DNA of 64,000 nt. Source: Eunapius fragilis (lineage: Eukaryota; Porifera; Demospongiae; Spongillida; Spongillidae). The position numbers and the translations under genes were made by a program. The notes under the pieces were generated by a model that saw only the letters and a list, made by a program, of their open reading frames with translations, made no database searches and was not told the origin of the DNA. How positions within the stretch are numbered: the first letter of the stretch is position 1; every line of letters starts with the position of its first letter. The stretch lies in the NCBI GenBank assembly GCA_963681505.1, contig OY811992.1, positions 1,510,531 to 1,574,530 of the forward strand. The letters are read 5' to 3'. This document shows positions 1 to 20,831 of the stretch, piece after piece.

Positions 1-340
1 CAAAAAGGTTATTTAGCAAGTAGTAACAGGGAGACAAACCCTCCCTTTGGAAAAAAAATCACCAATCATTACAAAAACATTTACATTTGTGAACAAATCA
101 CGCATGCTAGGAAGATTTGACCTTACCCCCACACACAAACCTCTTTCTAGCTTGGGGGTCCTCTGGGATACACGAAGAGAGAATGGACAACTCTTCTTCC
201 CTTTTACGCACAGAGGGAACACTGACCAGTACTCCCCCAAGAGTGAACGTCGCTCCCTTGTCCTTCTTAGGGTCATAGTCAGGGTCCATACCTGCACTCT
301 TGGCGTGTTCGGTCTCGGCCTGGGAACACCCCTCGCGTAG
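1..340 (-). pseudogene. Truncated CHD1 exon fragment from a preceding repeat unit
   Basis: The minus strand from about 340 down to 127 encodes the same peptide as the CHD1 exon at 7806-8092, with a splice donor (GTAAGG) at 126-121 and intron sequence below it. Recognisable words are DPDYDPKKDKG, TFTLGG and IPEDPQARKRFVCGG, from the region preceding the SANT/SLIDE-like domain. Homology to the unit-1 CHD1 stops abruptly at about 340, and the sequence continues as the 5' flank of a kinase-like gene. The rest of the exon and all upstream CHD1 exons are therefore missing here. It is the broken edge of an earlier unit whose remainder lies outside the window. Confidence 0.85.
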
Positions 341-755
341 GGCTTGTATACTTGTAAGTGTATTGGTTGGTCATTTTGTGTGTACTGATCCCAATAAATG
401 CAGACCATGTATATTTCAGTATAAAAAATGGCCAACCATTTCTATATAAAGGCCCAGCAAATTAGACTGTTGTGGGGCATTTAGCCTAAAAAGTTCCATT
501 TCTTGAATTGTGCTCTGACAATCTGTGTACAATGTAATCATTTATTTTGTATGAAACTAGAATAAAGTTCAATTACATTAATGGTTGTCTTATGTCTAGC
601 AAAGGGGAAGAAATCCTGTTCTTCTTGGAACATTCAAGTTATCAAGGCGCAGTTCTTCACCACGAGAAGTAAATTCAATCTCAGCAACAACATTGAGTAC
701 AACCACATCATGTTTTCAAGATAATTTGTTTGTTAACGAAGATGAAAGTTATAAA
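341..755 (+). promoter_or_regulatory. 5' flank of kinase-like gene, TATA-like box and upstream ORFs
   Basis: A TATA-like TATATAAAGG lies at 443-452; the other copies read TATATAATGG (26586-26595 and 37867-37876). The leader holds short upstream ORFs. One starts at 593 (begins MSSKGEEILFF, about 26 codons) and is kept in the other copies; another spans 581-724. The frame of the main protein is open from 600 but contains no ATG before 756, only a TTG at 693. The main start is therefore either 756 or a spliced upstream exon that I cannot identify. Transcription-start placement is inferred from the TATA spacing only. Confidence 0.45.
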
Positions 756-2687
756 ATGCTAGTTGAATCCTGTTCAACAACTCAACCTTATTCTTTACTA
801 GATATTCTCAAAGAAAATGGTATCAGTATTGATGACGATTGGAAAACAGAAAAGTGTGATATTATTGCTGCAATTGGTATTGCTAAATATTTTGAAATCT
901 CTGGCGATTTATTAAGCATTATTCATGAACCAACTACAAAGCTGTTACAATCAAGTGCAACCACTTCGTCATCAACACAATCACACACAAAGTTAGAGTT
1001 TAAAGGTGCAGTGTTGAACTCAGGTTTGGCAGTGGTGTGTGGTCGCCAGCTGTTCCCTAGCAACAATCTGACAACATGGTTGGCTAATTCAGATATGCAT
1101 CCTGATGTTGCTATATACCCCTTTACAGAACTGGGTAATTTATACCCCTTAACAGAAGTGGGTAACACCGATGCTCTGAAAGCACTGGATGTGATGCAAC
1201 GCAATTTGATTCCTTATGTGGGAATAGAGTGTCGTTCTGGTAAAAAACTACTTTGTACAGCACGACAGTGTGCAATAAAATGCATTGAACTTCTTCGATT
1301 AGAAAGAGCTTATGGTTCCAGTAGTTCTGAATTTATTGGATTTGTATTACCTGATCTCCAAGAAACCAGTGAAGAAGACAAAATAGCAAAGGGAATAGCA
1401 AGCATGGTATTAGGGGAACAAACCCCTGTGTTATCTGATCCACCGGTGACCAGTGAAATAGAAGGAGTAGGAGCAACCATGTTACCAGAGGAACAAACCT
1501 CTTCCAATGATGCAACGACTGGTGAAGAGAAAGGTATGGTAGAAACTAGTGAGACATCAGTGGCTGAAGTGCTAGCTAAGAAGAAATATCCACTATCAAA
1601 GCAAAACCTGGCAATCAAGGTTACAGTGACTTGGAACAGTGAACATTTGGCCTTTGATGTCAAATATGATGTCCTGAAATGCAATGAGGTGATGTCATCA
1701 ATTTCCTTGGTAATACAAAAACAGAAGAATCGTAGTCTTTCAAATGGCCAATTTAGTCACTTTTTCAAATTGACTGATGAAGAGCTAGAAGTAGTGAAAG
1801 GTTCCATTCATTCTTCCCTAAAACGGGACAAACGTTATGGCCAGGTATTGAACAATTGTAATTTCGATAAACCATTGGAACAATTTCATAGTAGTTTCTC
1901 ATTTGTATTTGGCTTGAAAGGTAAAGAAGGGCTTGGTTATGTATTTAAAACATTTCCACAGGCTGGTCTAGAAAGACCTCTTGAAATTATTGAAGACATC
2001 TTGCGTGAATATCCAGTACTTTCACAATTAGGTTTATTGGATAAGCCATTGCTGCATCGTGTGATTGGTTTCAAGGACCATAGGTATTTTGTGTATGAGA
2101 GATTACACCAAATATCATCAGATGCAGCAAAGCAGTGCCTTGTGCAGTTATTAGAAGGTGTGAAGAGTGCAATTGCAAATCTCCATTCATGCAACTTTGC
2201 TCATTTAGATGTTAGACTGCCAAATGTATGTTTGAAAGTGGAACCCAATAAAAAGGCCACTGTAATGCTAATTGATCTTGAGCGCTCGAAAAATGTAACT
2301 CTTTCAGATAAATGGGATGATGCATCTTATATCAGTTGCATGTACAAAGTAGGGTTGAGCTACCAGCAAATTGATTATATGCAACTGTACTGGATTGGCT
2401 TTTGGATACTCTTACCTGAAGAATGTAAGTCACTGGTGGACTATCATGATATGAACAATAAGAAGTATTTGAGTGATAAAGAGCTGAGTAATGAACACTT
2501 AGTAGCCATGCGTGACTTCATAAATGTTCTTCCTGCTCTGTATGATGACAAACAATGGACAAAATTTATGACAATGCTTTCTGCAACAGGACATGAAGAT
2601 TCCAAATCATTGCTAGCTGCAACTGTTAGTGCATCATCAACACTGGCTGAACAAGTGGCAGAACAATCTATACCTGTACAACTATAA
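756..2687 (+). CDS. Kinase-like protein with N-terminal nuclease-like region, copy 1
   Basis: Intronless frame of 643 residues from ATG 756. The C-terminal half has a protein-kinase-like core: VFKTF supplies a candidate ATP-binding lysine (about K398). HLDVRLPN gives the catalytic-loop Asp and Asn (about D485, N490), and LIDLERS stands where DFG is expected (about D507). The glycine loop is weak (GLKGKEGLG). The N-terminal part has HPDVAIYPF followed by VGIECRSGKK, reminiscent of a PD-(D/E)xK nuclease core (about D116, E158), but this is only suggestive. A Ser/Thr/Glu-rich linker joins the two halves. Nuclease-like plus kinase-like architecture is known from Crinkler-type effectors; I cannot assign that family. 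Further copies are at 26913 and 38194; this copy and 38194 are both intact and differ at scattered residues, which argues for purifying selection. Confidence 0.7.
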   Translation: MLVESCSTTQPYSLLDILKENGISIDDDWKTEKCDIIAAIGIAKYFEISGDLLSIIHEPTTKLLQSSATTSSSTQSHTKLEFKGAVLNSGLAVVCGRQLFPSNNLTTWLANSDMHPDVAIYPFTELGNLYPLTEVGNTDALKALDVMQRNLIPYVGIECRSGKKLLCTARQCAIKCIELLRLERAYGSSSSEFIGFVLPDLQETSEEDKIAKGIASMVLGEQTPVLSDPPVTSEIEGVGATMLPEEQTSSNDATTGEEKGMVETSETSVAEVLAKKKYPLSKQNLAIKVTVTWNSEHLAFDVKYDVLKCNEVMSSISLVIQKQKNRSLSNGQFSHFFKLTDEELEVVKGSIHSSLKRDKRYGQVLNNCNFDKPLEQFHSSFSFVFGLKGKEGLGYVFKTFPQAGLERPLEIIEDILREYPVLSQLGLLDKPLLHRVIGFKDHRYFVYERLHQISSDAAKQCLVQLLEGVKSAIANLHSCNFAHLDVRLPNVCLKVEPNKKATVMLIDLERSKNVTLSDKWDDASYISCMYKVGLSYQQIDYMQLYWIGFWILLPEECKSLVDYHDMNNKKYLSDKELSNEHLVAMRDFINVLPALYDDKQWTKFMTMLSATGHEDSKSLLAATVSASSTLAEQVAEQSIPVQL

Positions 2688-3328
2688 GATAGCACTTCAA
2701 AGTTATACCTTAAATCTCATTTAGGTTTTAAAGTTTAGGTCTTACACCTATTCAGCTAGCCAGAATTGTTTAGGACCCAAACTTGATAGTTGATGACCTA
2801 AATGTGTCTAGAAATCTAAACCTTGTCACATTCGAATTGCTGTTATTTGTAGTTTGTGCACACAGAAGTTCCTGCCAGTTGTTGTGACAGTATTAGTAGC
2901 TGCTCAGTAGACAGAAATGTTGTAATGATTCCTTTTGTTTGATTAATTTTAACAATGGTGATGGTATGCTTCCATGAGTAAGATCTGTAAGTCAAGCTAT
3001 GTTATAAATGGTTTAATTAGACGTTGCCCATCAGTGGCATCAACTTGCTCATTATCTCAGTGCACAGTTTTGACTTTGACTGCCCAAACCATTTGCATGC
3101 ACCGAACTGTACTTCATACAAGTACAGATGCATGCAGGAATTTTAATGGCCACTTCAATCTGAACTTTAGTTTCCTCTCATGTGTACTACTATTATGGGT
3201 TCCAGTTAGTTTCGCGAGTGACAGTTGATAGCTGTCAAGCACTTTCTAAGTGGAAGTGATGCGTTCCCTCCTCCCTTCATCCCCTTCCTTCTCTCCCTCT
3301 CTCCTCTGCCCTCCCTCCTCCCTCTCCC

Positions 3329-3330
<2 letters not shown>
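2688..3330. other. 3' flank of kinase-like gene, no gene recognised
   Basis: Non-repetitive AT-rich sequence conserved with 40126-40730 of the other unit. Short frames occur, but none shows a recognisable domain, so no coding call is made. It ends in a pyrimidine-rich tract and a (GT)n microsatellite at 3330-3364. Confidence 0.5.
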
Positions 3331-3363
<33 letters not shown>

Positions 3364-3368
<5 letters not shown>

Positions 3369-3719
3369 GTGTGAACGGAATGAAGAAATTTTACAACCAC
3401 TTGAAGCGCAAAGAAGAGCTTCTATGGAAGATGTAGAGTTCCTGGAATGTCAGGAGGAAATGAACAAGCAGGTATTTGAATGGTACACCTTGGTGGAGAG
3501 AGTCATTGGTAGGATGGTAGCTTTGGAATACCAACATGTACTTCTATCTCTCTCCCTGAGGTCAATCAGAGCAGGGGTACTGTGCAAGTGAAGGGGACTC
3601 CCCTACTCTGAATGTACCTGGGAGGACAGCTCTCTGATAGCTGATTGTTTTCTGGAACATATTGACAGCTTTCTGTGCAGGAACCAGGCAGAAACTATTC
3701 CTAGCAAGAGTGCAAAGGT
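3364..3719 (+). pseudogene. Inverted CHD1 chromodomain-2 exon fragment, unit 1
   Basis: The plus strand carries a degenerate copy of two adjacent CHD1 exons that in unit 2 lie on the minus strand at 54350-54561 and 54110-54253. Recognisable words are ERNEEILQPL, MEDVEFLECQEEMN, YTLVERVIGRMVALE and, after a shortened intron, the SECTWED and FLEHIDSFLCRNQAET region. The conserved CKW of the chromodomain reads TGC AAG TGA, so the frame is stopped. It is a genomic fragment, not a retrocopy, because remnants of the intron and the flanking GT array are kept. The same fragment lies at 40784-41138. Confidence 0.85.
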
Positions 3720-4711
3720 TTACTGTGAGAGGACAGGTGGGTTTGGAGGATGTGGGGAACGCAAGACATAAAAATCATTCTTACAGCACACTAATTATTA
3801 TCTCACCATGTCTGGTCATTCCAATTACCTGGGCCAGCATAAGGTTGGAAGACATTCTGATAAGTTGTGTAGTGCTCAATGATGCCAAGAATACTATCCC
3901 AGCTGTCCTGGAGGGAGGGTGCGGGCTGGGCACATATCCAGCTTCAACATGTCCACACCCCAACTGGCAAATGTCTGGAAGGATTAAACATTATGTTGTC
4001 TACGATGATTATGGTCTGGGTACCATACCCCACTGACCATACCCCACTGCTACGTGATAAAGTGGGTGTGTCATTAATGCAACATCCTTTTCATGCAACA
4101 CATCCTGCACGTCACAAATTAGAAGATGTGAACAATACTCCAGTACCCTGTTCTACTGCTCACAGTACTGCTGTCAGTCCACCACATTGAGACAGAGCAT
4201 CGTTTGTGTGTATGTGTATTCCCACCCTGAACGCTTAATGATGGTTTTAACGCTATTCCTACGTTAGACATTCAGTCCCAGGGTGGTTTATTTTACCACC
4301 CTGAAAAACCATGCCTTCCTGTGCTACAAATTAGTGAGGTCAAAGACATCCAGTGAAGTATGAACAGACAAATAACACATATATACAATCAAAATTAGAT
4401 CCAAGAAAAAGGAAAAAAAAAAAAAAAAAAGATAAATTATTTGTTTGAATTTTTAATTCTGTGTTGAGAAGAGTGATTGGACCCTTTTGATGTAAGACAT
4501 GACGGCAGTGACCCTTTAGGCTGAGTGTGAGCAGCTGGGGGACATTTTTCTCTGCTATTCCTGTGAATTCCATATGCATATGTGCGTGTGTATGCATGTA
4601 CAAATGGATATATGCATTATGCAAACATCATAATTATTAACTCGACCTACTTTTGATTAGATGTACTGTGCTGACTTGACCCTTGCTCAGATGATTCTAA
4701 ATAATGCCTTT
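3720..4711. other. Spacer between inverted CHD1 fragment and CHD1 3' end
   Basis: No gene recognised. It probably includes CHD1 3' UTR on the minus strand. A 9-bp stem hairpin (CAGGGTGGT with ACCACCCTG, about 4279-4304) and an A-rich stretch near 4411-4430 are visible. The whole spacer is repeated at 41139-42147 with small indels. Confidence 0.5.
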
Positions 4712-16224
<11,513 letters not shown>

Positions 16225-16689
16225 TTTTTACTTCGTTGCGTCATCTAGTAAAGGAGAGGGTTGTGTTAATCATCACTGAGCAGTATAAATGTAACCGATG
16301 AGTTTCAAAATTGAGGTTGAGATTTCTTATTAATGCCCATTAATGAGTCAGATTGCAAGGTAATTTAGCAAGCTTGTTGGATCAAAGCGAAATGTAATCA
16401 CCTGTTCTCCAACTCCATATGTCCAACTGGGGTCATGTGGATCTGCACTAGCCCAATGGTATAAATTCCCGTATTCCCCCACAAAATGAGAAGTTTAGCG
16501 GTAATACTACTTAATTAAGTGTTTGTGACTTTTGGACTATTCCACCTGTGCATGTCGTCCAAGAGACTGTTATTGTTTTACAGTATTTAAGGTAGTGCAT
16601 TGTACCCATTGTATGCTGACTGTCAGTCTTAACTGACTCGACGCTGCACATTTGGGTCTCGGGTTAGGCTACACTACACACACACACAC

Positions 16690-17170
16690 ACACACGTATA
16701 CATGTATATACAATCACATGCTCAAGTTCAATACATCTAACAGGTAACGTCTTGGCCACACCTGGGAGAAGAGAGAGGAGAGGAGAGAGAGGGAGAGGAG
16801 AGAGGAGGAGAGGAGAGAGGGGAAGAGAGGAGAGAGGGGAAGAAAAGGAGAGAGAAAGAGAAGAGGGGAGAGAGATGGAGAGGTGACAGGAGATGGAGAG
16901 GAGAGAGAGGGGAGAGAAGGAGAGAGTCACACACCTCACCAGTTGCTGGTTGTCCAGTTCTCTCACAATCCATGTATGGTTTAACTCCATAACTATGTTG
17001 ATGAATCCAGTGATGCTTCCCTTTACACCGCGGCTCAGAGCCTTGTAGTTCTTTGTAAGGATCCACCTTCACACCAACAACAAAAAGCCACACCCACATT
17101 CAAATCCCCTTTAGGAAGCACTAATCCCCTTAGTACTGTTTCTGCACAGAAGACATGTCCAAGATAAAGT
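16690..17170 (-). pseudogene. Rearranged extra CHD1 helicase exons upstream of CHD1, unit 1
   Basis: On the minus strand, 16930-17068 repeats the CHD1 exon found at 12162-12315 ([16 protein letters not shown], then NHTWIVREL) but lacks the KKCC codons of the true exon. Next to it, a piece at about 17135-17160 resembles the exon at 12384-12436 (CAGAAACAGTACTA). About 16705-16760 resembles intron next to the exon at 11521-11742. The pieces lie 5' of the CHD1 start codon, so they are relics of a partial duplication and not part of the gene. Matching relics are at 28270-28440 and 56985-57420. Confidence 0.75.
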
Positions 17171-17470
17171 GTACTAAATACATCCTGTCTGCTTCACCTT
17201 CATATTCGCCTTTGGGCTACTGCCTATTCCACATGGTGAAACAGACATGGGTCATAAATGATAAGTGTCTTTGAAGCGCAGCTGCTAAACACAAGAGGCG
17301 CTTGTATAAAGGCCTCGCGATGGTTGAAGTAACCTGAGTGGCTATTTTACTGGATAAGATTGAGACAACCTTGACAGCTTCGTTGCCTCCAAACCATAGA
17401 TTGAAGGGCCGTTCATAAACTACGTCACGCTATTTTTGATTGTGTATAATACATCGTCACACTGGCTAGA

Positions 17471-17480
17471 GCGCATGCGC
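17471..17480. promoter_or_regulatory. NRF-1-like palindrome GCGCATGCGC
   Basis: The 10-bp palindrome matches the core of the metazoan NRF-1 site and is kept in the copies at 28746 and 57702. It lies about 1.25 kb upstream of the CHD1 start codon and could belong to that promoter or to an unrecognised divergent transcript. Function is inferred from the motif only. Confidence 0.35.
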
Positions 17481-18013
17481 AAAGTTTCGACGTTTGAAAC
17501 TCTTCCGAAACTCTTCGTGTAAGTCGGATGTGTTGATATCATTATGTTTGGTTGGTTTTCGGTTTTCTTTTTTGGTGTAACCGCCTGTATGGTCAATGCA
17601 TGTTTCTAACAGCGGCTGGTCACAATTTAGGCGTTTGTCTTGTTTTTTACCTGTGTGTGTTGTGTGTGTGTACGAGCGCGTGTTTATTTATGCGCTTTTG
17701 TGCTTGTTTAATATGCTCATGTGTATGTTTGTACGTGTTGTGCTCATGTGTATGGGGGAAATCAGCGGCCCTAAAACCAGGAGCGCCTAATTTCGGTGAA
17801 GGCGCTAAAATAATGGCCGAAGTTAGAGCGGTGCATTAGTATATACTGTTTCCCTCCCTCCCCCTGCGACGGGTGCACTACAACGCCACTTGTTGTCCTT
17901 GTCACAAGCACCCACTAAGTACAATATAACAATGTACAAGGAAAGTCACGTGCGAATGACGTCATGTGTTTTAGAACGCTCGGAGTCGTTATGCACCTAT
18001 CAATGGTAACTGC

Positions 18014-18044
<31 letters not shown>

Positions 18045-18261
18045 TTCCGGGACATATGGAGGATTTGACATTTATTAAATCAAATGCCCCACTGTTGGGG
18101 ACTAATAACTGGTCAAATGACCCCTCGACGACCCAGTCCCGTTACATGTTTGATACCTTTTATAACCTACGGTTTCGTTCCTGCTATTCAAAACGAACGC
18201 GCGTTAGCCTTTGTAGGTATACAGCTGATATTGTGCCGCTATAAGAGTTGTAGTTATAACA

Positions 18262-18531
18262 AGATATAAAAATTTAATTAAAATAATGTAGGATTTGTAG
18301 ACAGCAATTGAGTAAAAAGTAAGGAAACGAGGAATTACGGCATTTATTTAATTATAAATATTACATGCCTACTTTTAGCACACAATTTCAAGGAGTAGAT
18401 TTGCTAAATAATGTAGGTCTGTAATATTTATAATTAAATGAATGCCGTAATTCCTTGTTTCCTTACTTTTTACTCAATTGCTGTCTACAAATCCTACATC
18501 ACCAATTTTATTTTAATTAAATTTTTGTATC
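18262..18531. repeat. Palindromic (foldback) MITE-like repeat
   Basis: Two arms of about 80 nt are inverted copies, one starting GTAGGATTTGTAGACAGCAA and the other ending in its complement near 18500. Loop about 18365-18425, AT-rich flanks also inverted. Copies at 29542-29811 and 59052-59330. The shorter C-tract element at 58232 lacks it; its sequence jumps at that point to the right-hand part of the element. Confidence 0.75.
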
Positions 18532-18856
18532 TTAATTCCCCACCTAGCAAGAGCGAACTAACCCAGCCCGAGCATGCGTCCCATTGACTGTATGCGGTAA
18601 AAGGGGGGTAAGGCAGAGCACCCTGTGAGACTACGTGCCCAAATGGCTATAGGTAGCTAAGGGAGGCAAGAGCCGACCGCCATACCCTAGGCTAGCAGAT
18701 AGCCATCGTAGGGTGAATGGGGTGCAAGCTGTATGCGTAGCCTCAGGTAAGGCGCTGACCGCCATGCCCTAGGTTGCGTGACCATTGTGGGGCCGATGGG
18801 GTGCGGGCCGTAGTACAATAGCCATGTGTTGAGCAGTGGCCCCCCAGGGGACCGCC
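18532..18856 (-). repeat. Split direct repeat R, outer copy
   Basis: Begins TTAATTCCCCACCTAGC on the plus strand and ends GGGGACCGCC. Repeats 19301-19625 in direct orientation; a visible difference is GACTACGTG here against GACCACGTG in the inner copy. Confidence 0.9.
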
Positions 18857-19044
18857 TACCTATTTTTTAATGAGATAGGAACAGCAAATGGCATACATAC
18901 ACATATAGGTGTGCACCAAAATATAGAATACAGCAAAATTATAGAATACAGTTCAACAAGCCATGTCAATCACAGAAGTACATGTATCACATTGCGAACT
19001 AATGACAGAACACAAAATACAAGATACGGGGAGTTGGTGGGAGG

Positions 19045-19300
19045 GTGACTACTTTGAGAAGTTCTGCTAACTGAACTGAGTGAAGCATGTTGTTGATGAG
19101 CTTATATACAGGTATACCCCAGGGCAGGTCTATGCCAGTTTATGCAGGTTTATATGCATGTATGTGCATGCCCAGGGCAGGCCTGTGCAGGTCAGCATGC
19201 AGGCTTGTGCAAGTGTGTTGATACAGGATTGATGTGGTTTGACACCTTAGTGAGGCTCTTGCTAAATTCCCATTAAACACTGTTTCTACCAAACAGTACC
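19045..19300 (-). repeat. Split direct repeat L, inner copy
   Basis: Same 256 bp as 21381-21636, from GTGACTACTTTGAG to AACAGTACC. It directly abuts the inner R repeat, forming a junction AGTACC/TTAATTCC that contains the shared CTT. Confidence 0.9.
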
Positions 19301-19625
19301 TTAATTCCCCACCTAGCAAGAGCGAACTAACCCAGCCCGAGCATGCGTCCCATTGACTGTATGCGGTAAAAGGGGGGTAAGGCAGAGCACCCTGTGAGAC
19401 CACGTGCCCAAATGGCTATAGGTAGCTAAGGGAGGCAAGAGCCGACCGCCATACCCTAGGCTAGCAGATAGCCATCGTAGGGTGAATGGGGTGCAAGCTG
19501 TATGCGTAGCCTCAGGTAAGGCGCTGACCGCCATGCCCTAGGTTGCGTGACCATTGTGGGGCCGATGGGGTGCGGGCCGTAGTACAATAGCCATGTGTTG
19601 AGCAGTGGCCCCCCAGGGGACCGCC
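19301..19625 (-). repeat. Split direct repeat R, inner copy
   Basis: Direct repeat of 18532-18856, placed between the recombinase remnant and the inner L repeat. Confidence 0.9.
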
Positions 19626-19725
19626 CAAAGTTAACCCCCCATAAAGGCTGTATTTCCAGTGTTGGTGCCAATGGTATGTAAGTAAAAAGGGAAACAACAA
19701 ACACAAAAGCATAGTTTGATAACAG

Positions 19726-20216
19726 TTAAGGAGCTCTAGCAATCTGTGCTGTCGTCGAGGAGTGGTTTGGTGTATGGCGAACATATACTGAATATGCGTC
19801 ACTTCGCCAACGGCCTAGTTGCTTGATAGTTTCAGTAGGCAGGCCAGCTCTTGCTGCAGCTGTGGCTGCACCTATTCTAAAGCTGTGGGTATTAAAGTTC
19901 CCGGGGTCGTACCCAATACGACGCAGCAATGAACGGAGGGTAGACCGAAGCCTTCGGGATGACAGGGGCCTGCCAGATGCGAAATGAAATAATGGAGCAC
20001 CTGGTTTTGCATGACAGCATTTCAAGTAGGACTTCATGGTTAGAACTGGACAGCAAACTTCGCCCGTGAGTCCCATTGAAATGCTGGACCCGTTCCCCAG
20101 CTGATCGGTCTTTGAGTACTTGATGTTCAGCTTCAGCTCATCAGGTGTAAGTAGGACGTCCTTCCTGGTTAAAAAACGCCCCCTTCTCATGGCTTTCCTG
20201 TTAGTTGTAAACTCGC
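19726..20216 (-). pseudogene. Tyrosine recombinase catalytic domain, N-terminally truncated
   Basis: On the minus strand the frame from CEFTTNRK onward matches a YR catalytic domain. KYSKTDQ carries the beta-hairpin lysine, HSFRIG gives the HxxR motif, LGRWRSD gives the Trp/His position, and the final YVRH carries the candidate nucleophile tyrosine. The first catalytic arginine, which should lie just before GEFT, is missing: the frame continues upstream as unrelated residues although an ATG exists at 20313. The missing core-binding part is found inverted on the plus strand at 20222-20341. The gene is therefore broken. Same in the overlapping copy 31006-31496. Confidence 0.8.
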
Positions 20217-20221
20217 AGCCA

Positions 20222-20347
20222 TGCCCAGCCAGCAAACGCTCTGTAGCTCTGTTTGCAGCCCATCTGAGCAACACGTTGAGTGTGAAGACTATCAGGGTGT
20301 ACCTAGCAGCCATCTCGTACCTCCACCACCTGCAGGTTGGAATTTAG
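20222..20347 (+). pseudogene. Inverted fragment of the recombinase core-binding domain
   Basis: The plus strand encodes CPASKRSVALFAAHLSNTL and then SVKTIRVYLAAISYLH, a classic YR SAM-like core-binding segment. It is in the opposite orientation to the rest of the element and lies between the gag-like ORF and the catalytic domain. I infer that a rearrangement deleted the internal part of the element and left this piece of about 125 bp inverted at the join. Confidence 0.75.
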
Positions 20348-20800
20348 AGGGCCGAAAGGGCTGCCTGGTTGCGCACCACACCAATATGTCTTCTTTGAGG
20401 TGGTCCCAGGCAATCAACTTAGACTTGTCCCTAGCTGCAGCTTGTCTAAACAGTGAATCATATTTGAGGCAAGCAGCTGCTGAGTATGCTGTGAACAGAT
20501 GGCATATTATGGCCTGGTATTTCACCAATTGAAGGGCCTCTCGAGGATGGGATTGGACACGCACTGCCAGGAATATATTCCAAGCCTCGAGCCAAGAAGC
20601 CAGGTCATGAACCTGTCTCTTGGCTGGGCGTTGTCTCTTGTTACCGGTACCCAGTCTCTCGCGCCCGCCAAACAACAACTCGTCATGCACAGGTAGTAAT
20701 TTATCGAATTTGATAAACTTACCGAGCCTGATGCGACGTATGAGGTGCTTGGGCGGAGTAGCAGTACACGCGACGAAGGGGGAGAATGCTGATGGACCAG

Positions 20801-20831
<31 letters not shown>

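Noticed and set aside
693-755. TTG at 693 as the start of the kinase-like protein
   Set aside because: Non-ATG starts are unlikely in a eukaryote without other evidence; ATG 756 is the first in-frame ATG.
3206-3400. Short Arg/His-rich minus-strand frame
   Set aside because: Low-complexity translation of the CA array and purine tract next to the inverted CHD1 fragment.
4279-4304. Hairpin CAGGGTGGT / ACCACCCTG as a regulatory RNA element
   Set aside because: Nine-base stem only, with no known element matched; conserved between units simply because they are recent duplicates.
17552-17839. Plus-strand frame of 95 codons with Cys-rich hydrophobic stretch
   Set aside because: Begins near an NRF-1-like site and could be tempting, but the frame is shortened in the 28827 reading, is not maintained near 57790, and covers GT-rich sequence.
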